Of a DNA stretch of 43,838 bases, positions 35,431 through 43,838 are shown piece after piece. The stretch lies in assembly GCA_913060665.1 (NCBI GenBank), contig CAJXUY010000018.1, positions 1 to 43,838 on the forward strand, written 5' to 3'. Position numbers and translations under genes: made by a program. A model generated the notes under the pieces. That model had not been told where the DNA came from, did not search any database, and saw only the letters and a list, made by a program, of their open reading frames with translations. This DNA is from an uncultured Oleiphilaceae bacterium (GTDB taxonomy: Bacteria > Pseudomonadota > Gammaproteobacteria > Pseudomonadales > Oleiphilaceae). Position 1 is the stretch's first letter; each line of letters opens with the position of its first letter.

Positions 35431-37467
35431 TTAGACCTTAAATGAGGTTAACATTTCGCGCAGTTGATTAGCTTTACTGGCCATCTCTTCGCTCGCTCGG
35501 GTCGTTTCTGAGGCATTGCCTACGTTGTCTTCTGCCACTCGACTGATACCCACAATGTTTTTATCAATATCTTCTGCCGTCGCGGCCTGCTGCTTAACCG
35601 CTTCGGCGATATGTGTGTTCATCTCCGCAATAGACGAGACCTTGTCGTGAATGGCTTCTAGAGCCTCTTCTACCTCTTTGGATTCTATGACGGTACTTTC
35701 GGCCATTTCATGACTGTTGGACATTGCAGTTACCGCATTTCCGACACCTTGTTGAATCTTATCAACCATCTCTTCAATTTCTACGGTGGATTCGTGAGTA
35801 CGGCGTGAAAGTGAGCGTACTTCATCGGCCACTACCGCAAAACCACGACCATGCTCACCTGCTCGTGCGGCTTCGATAGCGGCATTAAGGGCTAACAAAT
35901 TAGTTTGTTCAGCGATACCTTTGATTTGAACCAAAACCTGACTGATATTGGCGCTATCTTTTGCTAGTTGGTCTACAACCGTCGAAGAGCTCTGAATTTC
36001 ACCTGCTAGGTTGTTGATATTGAGCAGTGTTTTATGAACTTGATCTCGACCACGGTTCGCTTCAGTGCTAGCCTCCTGTGCTGCATTTTCTGCTTGGGCT
36101 GAGAACTCAGAAACTTCTCCAAAGTTAGAGGACATTTCCGTCATGGCACTTGCGGCTTGTTCAGTTTCTTCCATTTGCTGGTTAATAGAGCTACTGGTAA
36201 CCCCGGTGATTTGACTGACTTCCTGCGACTGTTGGTAAACGCTATCAGAGGTGCTATGAACTTCTTTAATCAGTTCTCTCATACGCTCTGCGGTGAGATT
36301 AAACTGTTCAGTTAAGTGTCCTAATTCATCTTTTGTCGCTACGGTCATTTGAACCGTCATATCGCCTTCTGACATCTTGCTGGAGGCCTCTAATAAACGG
36401 TCTATTGAGGTGCGAAGAGAGAGGTAGAACGATGCGTATAGATAGATGATAAGCAGCATTACTGTGCCAATGGCGATGCTAATCAACGTGAGTTTTCCGT
36501 TTTGCTCATCTAGACGAGTGGCAAAGTGCTTATCAACTTCAGTGAACAGTTGATTCGAAAGTGAATACTGTAACTCTGTGAATTTTGATATTTCGCCAAA
36601 GTACTCTTGCCATGGAGTATTGAGCTCTGTTGCGGTCATGATCTGAATGTCGACAACCTCTAATAATCGACTGATTTCCTGAACCATATTCATGGCGTTT
36701 TCTTTAATCTTGGATTGGTTCTCGGGCACCATCAGTTTAATAGTTCTCTCGAGTTGGGGTTGAATCTCATATAGCTTACCTGATATTGAATCCAGTGCAT
36801 CGGCATTGGTTGAACTCAGGTACGCTTGCGTAAGTGAGTAAGCTCCTGTGGCTCGAAGCAAACCGACGGTGTTGCTATAGGGCTTAAGGTCACGAGTCAC
36901 AAAATCAATCATAGATTTTGTACTGGGGTTTGAATCTAACGAAAGTTCACTGAGTTCGAGTGTTGCTTTCAGCAGTGCGTTTGAATTACTGACTACTTCA
37001 TTTAGAACTGAAAAAGTTGATTCTGGTAAAACAGCAGAAACGGATATTGAATCCATAGCGGATACTGACTGGGTGACGGCAGTAATCAACGCTTGGTAGG
37101 TTTCATTCTCGGTAAAGTTGGTGTTGTTGTCTTCTATGGCTTGTACCGCTTTTTTAACGGCAGTTTTGTGCTTTTGAAGGGTGGCTGTATCATCTCTTGA
37201 CGGATCAGCATCTGCCTGATATGCCGATACTAACTTTACATCTCGCAGTTGTTCGGCCTCGTTTACTAGGGATTGAATTATATTGAGTAATTTAAGACCT
37301 TCCCGCTGATTTTGGGTAGTTTTTATTTTCTCGTAGGACTCTTCAATAACACTATAGCTCAGCCATACTAGTGGTATGAAAAACAGCAAGCTAATAAGTG
37401 TAAATTTATTGGCAAACCCTAGGCGGGAGATTAGTAGCATCCCCGGATGAAGTATATTTTTTAGCAC
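35431..37467 (-). CDS. Methyl-accepting chemotaxis protein
   Basis: A 678-residue transmembrane chemoreceptor: TM1 about 22-42, a large all-helical periplasmic sensor (about 43-322), TM2 about 325-348 ([17 protein letters not shown]), HAMP to about 400, then the MA signalling domain with the CheA/CheW-binding tip [21 protein letters not shown] and [13 protein letters not shown] near residue 540. There is no C-terminal NWETF-type pentapeptide, so CheR tethering is unlikely. The helical sensor contains a Gln/Glu-rich region like NIT-type or helical-bundle sensors; the ligand is unknown. GTG is the start. A possible flagellar sigma-28 promoter lies about 140 bases upstream. Confidence 0.93.
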   Translation of the reverse strand: MLKNILHPGMLLISRLGFANKFTLISLLFFIPLVWLSYSVIEESYEKIKTTQNQREGLKLLNIIQSLVNEAEQLRDVKLVSAYQADADPSRDDTATLQKHKTAVKKAVQAIEDNNTNFTENETYQALITAVTQSVSAMDSISVSAVLPESTFSVLNEVVSNSNALLKATLELSELSLDSNPSTKSMIDFVTRDLKPYSNTVGLLRATGAYSLTQAYLSSTNADALDSISGKLYEIQPQLERTIKLMVPENQSKIKENAMNMVQEISRLLEVVDIQIMTATELNTPWQEYFGEISKFTELQYSLSNQLFTEVDKHFATRLDEQNGKLTLISIAIGTVMLLIIYLYASFYLSLRTSIDRLLEASSKMSEGDMTVQMTVATKDELGHLTEQFNLTAERMRELIKEVHSTSDSVYQQSQEVSQITGVTSSSINQQMEETEQAASAMTEMSSNFGEVSEFSAQAENAAQEASTEANRGRDQVHKTLLNINNLAGEIQSSSTVVDQLAKDSANISQVLVQIKGIAEQTNLLALNAAIEAARAGEHGRGFAVVADEVRSLSRRTHESTVEIEEMVDKIQQGVGNAVTAMSNSHEMAESTVIESKEVEEALEAIHDKVSSIAEMNTHIAEAVKQQAATAEDIDKNIVGISRVAEDNVGNASETTRASEEMASKANQLREMLTSFKV

Positions 37468-37605
37468 AACAGCAACCCGATTACATCGTTATTATTTCGC
37501 TCACCCAATATGGAGGTCATCGGGTCGCAGTTTAAGTAATTAGCTAATTGGTTTGTAGCTTAATATGGCTCATTACTATTTGTGAATACCTGCTACTACT
37601 ATAAT

Positions 37606-37632
37606 ACATCGCCCAACTAACCGAATACTTTA
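37606..37632 (-). promoter_or_regulatory. Candidate sigma-28 (FliA) promoter for the chemoreceptor
   Basis: Minus strand TAAAGTAT (7 of 8 to TAAAGTTT), 11 bases, GGCGATGT (5 of 8 to GCCGATAA). Spacing is exactly that of FliA promoters, which often drive chemoreceptor genes. The -10 box is poor, so this is tentative. Confidence 0.4.
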
Positions 37633-37754
37633 GCTTTTATGTAAGTAGGCGTAACAATCAGTATAGCGTGAAATATTGTGATGTCTTTTTTAAACCAGGA
37701 TATTTAATGCGTGAGGCTGCAAGGGAGAGCAGCTATTTAGTGACGTTCTAGTTG

Positions 37755-37802
37755 AAACAATAAAGTACCGTCGAAATACTTGTAGAGCAAGCCTTTCGAC
37801 GG
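37755..37802 (-). terminator. Hairpin terminator after the acyl-CoA ligase gene
   Basis: On the minus strand CCGTCGAAA pairs with TTTCGACGG (9 bp), with a second stem CTTG/CAAG inside the loop, followed by TACTTTATTGTTTC. The stem is convincing; the T tract is broken, so efficiency may be moderate. Confidence 0.7.
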
Positions 37803-37826
37803 ATTAGTTAGTGGATACGACGGTAA

Positions 37827-39452
37827 TTACTCAGAAAACGTCCCGTGATAGGTTTCTCGAAGTTTCATCTTAAGTAGTTTACCTGTGGCCGTATGGGGCA
37901 GCTCTGACACAAAAATTACGTCGTCGGGTAACCACCACTTAACCACCTTATCTGAAAGGTAATCGATAATGACGTCCTTACTGACTGTCGCCCCTTCTTT
38001 AGTGACGGCTAATAGCAGCGGGCGTTCATCCCATTTTGGGTGAGGCACTCCAATGACGGCACACTCTGTGATGGAGGGGTGCCCAATAGCTGCATTCTCT
38101 AAATCAATAGAGCTTATCCATTCACCGCCTGATTTTATGACGTCTTTGGCTCGATCGACGATGTTCATATAACCTTGTGGGTCAATTGTAGCCACGTCGC
38201 CGGTATCAAACCAGCCGTTAACCAAGGGTGATTTTTCTTCGTTGTAGTAGCGATTGATGACCCAAGGGCCTTTTACCATCAATCGGCCAAATGAATCACC
38301 GTCATGGGGGAGTGTTTGATTGTCTGCGCCGACAATTTTCATCTCGATACCGAATACTGGGCGGCCTTGCTTGGTTTGCAGCTGATAGCGATCATCAAGC
38401 GATAAGCTTTTCATGTGGCGGTTCATGGAGTTGACTGTGCCTATAGGCGATAACTCAGTCATTCCCCATGCATGCATCACAAAAGCATCATGATGTTCCT
38501 GAAAGGCCTTGATCATTGATAATGGTGCTGCAGAGCCACCAATGACGACGTTTTTTACTGAGCTGAGAGTGATGCTTTGTTGTTCGCAGTATTGCAGAAG
38601 GCCTTGCCAAACAGTTGGCACACCCAAGAGTAGGTCAACCTGCTCTGTGTTAATCAGCTCCGATAACGAGGCACCGTCCATGCCTGCACCCGGCAATACC
38701 AGTTTGGCTCCAACCATTGTCGCAGAATATGGGGTTCCCCATGCGTTAACGTGAAACATCGGTACCACGGGCAGTAAATTACTACTGTTCCCGATATCTA
38801 GCGCCTCCCTGGATATGCTTGCCCAAGCATGTAAAACAGTTGATCGATGACTATAAAGAACGCCTTTAGGGTTGCCGGTTGTGCCTGAGGTATAACAGAG
38901 TGAGGCTGCACTCTCTTCATTGACTTCTGGCCACTCGAACTCTTCAGATTCAGAGTCTACCAATGCGTCGTAACACAGAAAAGGGATCGCATCGGGAAGT
39001 GGTGAGTCGGGCATGTTCTCCCGGTTGGTCATGACGACGACTTGCTTAAGAAATCGTAACTCGGAGGCTATTTTCTCTAACAACGGTATAAATGTCAGGT
39101 CGATAAACAGTACTTCGTCTTCCGCATGGTTGAGTATATAAGCGAGTTGGTCGGGGAAAAGTCTTGGGTTAATGGTATGTAATATTGCACCGCTACCCGA
39201 CACGGCAAAGTAAATTTCATAATGGCGGTGAGTGTTCCAAGCCAGGGTCGCGACTCTATCTTGATTTTGTACGCCGAGTCTTTTTAAACCGTTAGCAAGA
39301 CGTCTTGAACGGGCAGCAGCATCTCGGTAGCTATACCTGTGAATTCCGCCTTCAACATTGCGGCTGACAATTTCACCGTCTTGGTGATACTGCTCTGCAT
39401 ATTGGAGGATAGATGAGACCGTGAGTGGGGTGTTCATCATTAATCCGTGCAT
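37827..39452 (-). CDS. AlkK-like medium-chain fatty acyl-CoA ligase
   Basis: An AMP-forming acyl-CoA synthetase of 541 residues, closely similar in many blocks to AlkK of Pseudomonas. Motifs: P-loop [58 protein letters not shown], the adenylate site [25 protein letters not shown] and the C-terminal catalytic Lys in [10 protein letters not shown]. AlkK activates medium-chain acids from alkane oxidation; the same is likely, though exact chain length is unknown. The start is the ATG at 39452, with AAAGGAG six bases upstream; the extra six upstream codons begin with TTG and overlap that site. No other fatty acid genes are adjacent. Confidence 0.91.
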   Translation of the reverse strand: MHGLMMNTPLTVSSILQYAEQYHQDGEIVSRNVEGGIHRYSYRDAAARSRRLANGLKRLGVQNQDRVATLAWNTHRHYEIYFAVSGSGAILHTINPRLFPDQLAYILNHAEDEVLFIDLTFIPLLEKIASELRFLKQVVVMTNRENMPDSPLPDAIPFLCYDALVDSESEEFEWPEVNEESAASLCYTSGTTGNPKGVLYSHRSTVLHAWASISREALDIGNSSNLLPVVPMFHVNAWGTPYSATMVGAKLVLPGAGMDGASLSELINTEQVDLLLGVPTVWQGLLQYCEQQSITLSSVKNVVIGGSAAPLSMIKAFQEHHDAFVMHAWGMTELSPIGTVNSMNRHMKSLSLDDRYQLQTKQGRPVFGIEMKIVGADNQTLPHDGDSFGRLMVKGPWVINRYYNEEKSPLVNGWFDTGDVATIDPQGYMNIVDRAKDVIKSGGEWISSIDLENAAIGHPSITECAVIGVPHPKWDERPLLLAVTKEGATVSKDVIIDYLSDKVVKWWLPDDVIFVSELPHTATGKLLKMKLRETYHGTFSE

Positions 39453-39654
39453 GATTATCTCCTTTAGCAAAATCTAATATCTAGATGATTGGTTTTATTA
39501 TTAATAGGTTATGGCTCCTATAATGGTCCGAACGGGGTTGTTTAAGCAATAGGCATTAATAGAATTTAATATTATGTCTCTGTTAGGGTACTGGTAACTA
39601 TCCGCTGTGCCGCGTAAAATTTGGCGCATCTGTTTAGGTTAGGAGATGTTGTTC

Positions 39655-40317
39655 ATGACCATGTTCGCTACTGTTTTTCATGCGTTAGCTACCTTGCGCA
39701 GGGCCATTGCTATAACGTTGGGTGCCTTCGTTCTGTTGGGGTGCAATGAAAAGCAGCCAGAAGCACTATTCTTGAAAGAGAGCGAAATTCAAGGCGGCAT
39801 TGAGCGGCAAATGCCGATTAATGGGTTGGTTAATGTGAAGGTTCATATTCCGGATGAAGTCGCCAGTTTAAATGGTTTTTTTACTGGACGTGTGGTTTCA
39901 GACCCCATCGTAGAAGCTAGGGTTGAGCTAAACAACGTCGAGGTTTCGTTAGTGGGCAACGAAGCACCAAACCTTGGGCATATAGTGCTATTGGTGGAGC
40001 CGATTATTCGGACCAACCTATTAGGCCTCGATATTGCTGAGCCTTTGAATATCGAGTTGGCGGGCCAATTAAATGTTGTCGGCGAAAAACTCTATTTCGA
40101 ACCTAAGCGGCTGAAAGAAAAGGGTTCCTTTTTTCTCAACAACTTTGTCCCCAATGAGTATCGAAGTCAATTTGTTGAAAATTTGAATGACTGGTTTGTC
40201 GCCTACTTTAGCGCGTACCCGCTGTATCAATTCACGTCAGAGAGTCGCATTTCCGCAGATCGCGTCGGCAACACTACTTTAGTAATTGAAGATGATTTGG
40301 TCCGCTTTTTACCTTAG
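39655..40317 (+). CDS. Lipoprotein, DUF1439 (YceB)-like
   Basis: A 220-residue lipoprotein: a basic N region, hydrophobic core AIAITLGAFVLLG and lipobox Cys30. The mature part has the layout of DUF1439/YceB proteins: an acidic start with SEIQGGIERQMP, a long beta region, then LYFEPKRL and a C-terminal helix NLNDWFVAYFSAYPLYQF. YceB relatives are outer-membrane lipoproteins with a lipid-binding BPI/SMP-like fold. The ATG at 39655 has AGGAG nine bases upstream; the ATG at 39646 abuts that site. A TATAAT at 39519-39524 may be its -10. Confidence 0.75.
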   Translation: MTMFATVFHALATLRRAIAITLGAFVLLGCNEKQPEALFLKESEIQGGIERQMPINGLVNVKVHIPDEVASLNGFFTGRVVSDPIVEARVELNNVEVSLVGNEAPNLGHIVLLVEPIIRTNLLGLDIAEPLNIELAGQLNVVGEKLYFEPKRLKEKGSFFLNNFVPNEYRSQFVENLNDWFVAYFSAYPLYQFTSESRISADRVGNTTLVIEDDLVRFLP

Positions 40318-40517
40318 ATAAAAAAAACCGCGACTAGGGCGGGGCAAACAGGATACTCTGGTACCCAGAGTTTGTGTCGTCTGCTTTTAAGGTGCGGTGA
40401 TGGTCGCACCAGTCATATGTTTCTATGGTCTTACGCTAATAGCTTGATACATCAGTGAGACATTTTGAACCAGTTATACCAAAAACCGTTATAATCACTG
40501 TTTTTAGCTCTTGAGTA
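40318..40517 (+). other. Intergenic hairpins and promoter region before the helicase
   Basis: Two hairpins lie after the lipoprotein stop: ACTCTGG-TAC-CCAGAGT (40355-40371), followed by TTGTGTCG, and GGTGCG-N8-CGCACC (40391-40410). The first may be a weak terminator. No gene is seen in the 200 bases. Confidence 0.4.
40465..40495 (+). promoter_or_regulatory. Candidate helicase promoter
   Basis: TTGAAC (40465-40470) and consensus TATAAT (40490-40495) are 19 bases apart, slightly long. The -10 lies 28 bases before the helicase start codon. Confidence 0.4.
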
Positions 40518-40523
40518 ATGAAT

Positions 40524-41771
40524 ATGTTAACTGAATTATCGCTTCACCCTCACTTGATCGAAGCAACTCAGGCACTCGGTTTTGAGTCTGCTACACAAGT
40601 ACAGGAAAGAGCGGTACCGCTTGTATTGAGCAATAAAGATCTTTTGGTCAGTGCTGCCACTGGTAGCGGTAAATCAGTGGCATTTCTCCTTCCTATCTTG
40701 CACCGTATATTAGCGAAAGCTGCTGAACCTAAAATGACTCGGGCTTTGGTGTTGGTGCCTGTTAGAGAGTTGGCTGACCAGATCGTTAAGGCTGGCGCTG
40801 AATTGGCCCAATTTACTCCCCTTAACTTGATAAGTGTTACGGGTGGTAAAGACTTTAAAGTGCAGGAAAGAGCGCTGAAGCGGTTGCCTGATATCGTAGT
40901 CGCGACGCCTGGGCGACTGATCGAGCACTTGGAAAACGAATCTTTGAGCTTGTCTGAACTCGATGTGCTGGTATTAGACGAAGCCGATCGTATGCTGGAT
41001 ATGGGGTTTCAGGATAATGTACTTAACGTGATCAAATATTGCCCTGCAGAGCATCAGACACTGCTATTTTCTGCTACCTTACCCAGCGCCATTCGACGCT
41101 TTGCAGAAGACATTCTCAACGAGCCTGAATCAGTACTTGTTCACCACCACCGTGAGCAACATGGTGCCATTCTACAGCAGATTGTTTTAGCGGATGATGT
41201 TGATCATAAAGAGAAGCTATTACGCTGGTTGTTGGCTAACGAGACCTATGAAAAGGCGATTGTGTTTACGAATTCTAAAACACTCGCTGCGCGTCTTGAT
41301 GGTTTGATGCGTTATCATAAATTTCGAGCGGCTCAGTTGCACGGTGATATTCAGCAGAAAGGGCGTCAAGCGACCATAGAGTCATTTCGTACGGGTAAAG
41401 TTAACGTACTCATTGCCACCGATCTGGCCGCTAGAGGGTTGGATGTGGGTGGTATTGATTTGGTTATTAATTTTGATATGCCTCGCAAAGGAGATGCTTA
41501 CGTGCACCGTATCGGGCGAACCGGTCGTGCTGGTGCAGAGGGAAAATCAGTTTCATTGATTGCTCAGCCAGAATGGAACCTGATGTCGTCGATTGAAAGG
41601 TATTTAAAGGTCAGGTTTGAGCGTAAGGTAATCAAGGAACTGGCAGCCACTTACAAAGGGCCGAAAAAGCTTAAAGCATCAGGCAAGGCCGCGAGTAGTA
41701 AGAAAAAGAAGAAGCCCGCCCTAAAAGGCAAAGCAAAGGCCAAGAGTGTTAAAAAAACTAAGAAGAGCTAG
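40524..41771 (+). CDS. DEAD-box ATP-dependent RNA helicase, SrmB/RhlE type
   Basis: A 415-residue RNA helicase that remodels ribosomal precursors or cold-stabilised RNA. Both RecA domains are complete: Q motif region GFESATQVQ, Walker A AATGSGKS, PVREL (Ia), TPGR (Ib), DEAD in VLDEADRMLDMGF, SAT (III), then GDIQQKGR (IVa), ATDLAARGLDV (V) and HRIGRTGRAG (VI). The C-terminal 45 residues are Lys/Ala-rich (KKKKKPALKGKAKAK), an RNA-binding tail. The ATG at 40524 has GAG eight bases upstream; the in-frame ATG at 40518 is close behind and cannot be excluded. It is convergent with the hybrid kinase, the stops five bases apart. Confidence 0.94.
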   Translation: MLTELSLHPHLIEATQALGFESATQVQERAVPLVLSNKDLLVSAATGSGKSVAFLLPILHRILAKAAEPKMTRALVLVPVRELADQIVKAGAELAQFTPLNLISVTGGKDFKVQERALKRLPDIVVATPGRLIEHLENESLSLSELDVLVLDEADRMLDMGFQDNVLNVIKYCPAEHQTLLFSATLPSAIRRFAEDILNEPESVLVHHHREQHGAILQQIVLADDVDHKEKLLRWLLANETYEKAIVFTNSKTLAARLDGLMRYHKFRAAQLHGDIQQKGRQATIESFRTGKVNVLIATDLAARGLDVGGIDLVINFDMPRKGDAYVHRIGRTGRAGAEGKSVSLIAQPEWNLMSSIERYLKVRFERKVIKELAATYKGPKKLKASGKAASSKKKKKPALKGKAKAKSVKKTKKS

Positions 41772-41776
41772 AAAAT

Positions 41777-43838
41777 TTATTTAGGTGTCTTACTGACCTC
41801 GCGTAGCCAGAAGTTTATTTTGGAAAGCATATTCTCGAGGTCTATCGGTTTGGCGATATGGTCATTCATACCTGCTTCCAAGCATTTTTCTTTGTCTCCC
41901 ATCATGGCATTCGCTGTCATGGCAAGAATCGGTAGATTTTTATAATCAGGGTGTTCTCTTATTTGTCGAGAAGCCTCATAACCGTCCATTATCGGCATTT
42001 GAACATCCATTAATAATAGATCAAAGGGCTCTTTCTCAAGTGTCTCTATCGCTTCTTGACCGTTGACTGCGGTAGATACCTTGAACCCAGCGTCTGTTAA
42101 TAGTGCTTCCGCTATCTCCCGGTTAACCAAAATATCATCGGTAACCAATATACGGGCTCCTTGTGCAGCACTCATTATCTTGTCTTCTAGTTTAGTGCCG
42201 TCGTTTGCTCCGATCATGCTTTCGGGGCTGGTTTTTCCGACTAGAATTTGTGCGACGCTGTCAAAAAGTACTGAGTTTTTAATGGGTTTAGTGAGAAACT
42301 TCTCAATACCAATATCTTTAGCTTCAGAGATAATGCGTTGGTGCGCATGTGCACTCGCCATGATAACGGCGGGCATGTCTTGAGAAATAAGCTTCAGGCG
42401 TCGGTAGGTCTCTAAACCATCTATATCGGGCATATTCCAGTCAAGTAAGATCAAATCATAATTTTTCTGCTCACACTTTTCCAATGCTTCATTACCATTG
42501 GTGGCGGTATCGACAATGCAGCCAAAGCGTTTAAGCGTCTCTCCAAATATCTCTCTGGCGTAGGCATTGTCGTCAGCTACCAGAATATGTTTATCGCTTA
42601 ATTGGTTAGCAAACTGTTGGTAGTCAATTTGTTTCTGTTGAGATATTTCAAAAGGTATAGAAATAATGAATTCAGAGCCTTTGCCCTCGGTGCTGACGAC
42701 TGAAATCTCTCCGTTCATCATATCGACCAGTTTCTTGCTGATGGCTAAACCAAGACCTGTACCGCCATACTTTCGTGTGGATGATGTGTCGGTTTGGTAA
42801 AACTCATCGAATAAGTACTCAAGTTTGTCTGAAGGAATGCCAATCCCCGAGTCGCGGATGCTGATTTCGAGTACAACGTTATATAAATCTTTTTTGGCGG
42901 GTCGAATGGATACAATCACCTCGCCGTGTTCAGTGAACTTCACCGCATTTGCACATAAATTAATGAGTACCTGATTAATACGCAGAGGGTCACCTAATAG
43001 GTGATGGGGGGTTTCAAGGTCACTCTTGATGATAAACTCGATGCCTTTTTCTTCGGCCTTGATTGATACCACGTTTGCCAGGTTATCGATTAGCTCATTC
43101 AGGTTGAAAGGTATATCTTCAATATCGAGCTTACCCGCCTCTATTTTGGAAAAATCAAGAATATCGTTGATCAGCCCTAACAACGCCCCTGAAGCAGAGT
43201 TTAATTTGCGTAGATAGCCCTGCTGGGTTTCGTTAAGTTGAGTCATTAAGCATAGGTTTGCCATGCCGGTAATCGCGTTCATCGGGGTTCGTATTTCATG
43301 GCTCATATTGGCCAAAAATTCACTTTTGGCTGCATTCGCACGTTCGGCTATTTCCTTTTCAACTTTGAGTTCCTGGTTGGCTCTGTGTAATTCAGCATTG
43401 CGCTGTTGCTCACGTGTTCGAACCATTGTGGCGGTGTTTTCGAAGGTGTCTATTAATTCCTTAAACTCAGTGATATTGGATGTTAAATCCAAATTGTCAT
43501 TGCGTTCAGGGTTGAATTTCTTCATCGCTTCTTTCAAATCAACCACGGGTGATGAAAGCTCTTTTGCCAAGATGTATGACACTAAAATGCTTAGGGCAAT
43601 GGCAACTAAAAACAATGTCAGCATCAGTACTTTCATCTGATAAATAGACGCCAGTACTTCCCTATCAGGCACTGATAACAATAAGGAATATCCGGTGGTG
43701 CCGATAGGGGAGTAAACGGCATAATTGCGTTTGCCGCTGGCTATATCTGTATAGGTTTCATAGCCGGATCTTCCTGCTATCATCGATCGGCCTATAGTCT
43801 GAAGCGTGGAATTCTCTTCGTGAAGAATGCTGGTCAAT
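41777..43838 (-). CDS. Hybrid sensor histidine kinase (Cache, HAMP, HisKA, HATPase, 2x REC), partial
   Basis: The gene runs off the window's right edge, so the N terminus is missing. What is here: the C-terminal half of a periplasmic dCache-like sensor ([19 protein letters not shown]), one membrane helix, HAMP, a coiled linker, the H-box [12 protein letters not shown], HATPase with [14 protein letters not shown] and GGTGLGLA, then two receivers (LLDWNMP and LMDVQMP). No HPt domain follows the second receiver; the protein ends in [12 protein letters not shown], so an external HPt protein is needed for relay. This contrasts with the DISM kinase at 1.5-5.1 kb. Confidence 0.92.
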   Translation of the reverse strand, partial: LTSILHEENSTLQTIGRSMIAGRSGYETYTDIASGKRNYAVYSPIGTTGYSLLLSVPDREVLASIYQMKVLMLTLFLVAIALSILVSYILAKELSSPVVDLKEAMKKFNPERNDNLDLTSNITEFKELIDTFENTATMVRTREQQRNAELHRANQELKVEKEIAERANAAKSEFLANMSHEIRTPMNAITGMANLCLMTQLNETQQGYLRKLNSASGALLGLINDILDFSKIEAGKLDIEDIPFNLNELIDNLANVVSIKAEEKGIEFIIKSDLETPHHLLGDPLRINQVLINLCANAVKFTEHGEVIVSIRPAKKDLYNVVLEISIRDSGIGIPSDKLEYLFDEFYQTDTSSTRKYGGTGLGLAISKKLVDMMNGEISVVSTEGKGSEFIISIPFEISQQKQIDYQQFANQLSDKHILVADDNAYAREIFGETLKRFGCIVDTATNGNEALEKCEQKNYDLILLDWNMPDIDGLETYRRLKLISQDMPAVIMASAHAHQRIISEAKDIGIEKFLTKPIKNSVLFDSVAQILVGKTSPESMIGANDGTKLEDKIMSAAQGARILVTDDILVNREIAEALLTDAGFKVSTAVNGQEAIETLEKEPFDLLLMDVQMPIMDGYEASRQIREHPDYKNLPILAMTANAMMGDKEKCLEAGMNDHIAKPIDLENMLSKINFWLREVSKTPK

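Larger units (their letters stand above)
37468..37826. other. Intergenic region between the acyl-CoA ligase and the chemoreceptor
   Basis: This 359-base stretch carries the terminator of the acyl-CoA ligase gene (37755-37802), a candidate sigma-28 promoter for the chemoreceptor (37606-37632) and a 12-bp AT-rich palindrome AATTAGCTAATT at 37538-37549. I see no gene in it. Confidence 0.5.

Overview
The window looks like chromosomal DNA of a free-living, probably marine, gammaproteobacterium. This rests on gene content: an ilvGM operon with an attenuator leader peptide, queC/queE, znuCB and zevAB zinc uptake with a Fur-family zinc regulator, outer-membrane phospholipase A, DUF748/AsmA-like and MscS proteins, an AlkK-like acyl-CoA ligase and several large hybrid kinases. 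The species cannot be named from sequence alone. No tRNA, rRNA, CRISPR array, prophage or insertion sequence was recognised. Nearly all genes look intact; the clear exception is a short 5' remnant of a solute-binding-protein gene at 12.8 kb.

Layout. 0.1-6.2 kb: an orphan lipoprotein, then a signalling group (7TM-DISM hybrid kinase with two receivers and an HPt domain, small membrane protein, single-domain response regulator) followed by about 370 structured bases ending in a very strong terminator. 6.5-9.5 kb: DEDD exonuclease, small membrane protein and the queC-queE pair of 7-deazaguanine synthesis. 9.5-14.4 kb: molybdopterin oxidoreductase, YfbR-like HD nucleotidase, the remnant and a patatin-like lipase. 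14.7-20.6 kb: envelope genes (DUF748, PldA, MscS). 20.8-25.3 kb: DUF924 protein, the ilvL-ilvG-ilvM operon with a readable attenuator, and pepD. 25.5-26.7 kb: a coiled-coil membrane protein of unknown function.

26.8-32.6 kb is a zinc-homeostasis island transcribed entirely on the minus strand: zigA-type COG0523 GTPase, DUF1826 protein, zur-like regulator, zevA, zevB, znuC, znuB. Two near-identical palindromes matching the gammaproteobacterial Zur operator core sit before the first gene and before znuC, so the block reads as a Zur regulon. No znuA is present here.

32.7-43.8 kb: an orphan PhnZ-like HD oxygenase, trpS, a chemoreceptor followed two bases later by an unusual cyclic-nucleotide-binding/rhodanese fusion, an AlkK-like fatty acyl-CoA ligase, a YceB-like lipoprotein, a DEAD-box helicase, and a second hybrid kinase cut by the window edge.

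No clearly new defence or mobile system was seen. The items most worth following up are the ilv attenuator, the Zur island with its DUF1826 partner, the PhnZ-like orphan, the 16-base element present three times around the end of zevA, the candidate structured RNA at 6.2-6.5 kb, and the chemoreceptor plus dead-rhodanese operon.
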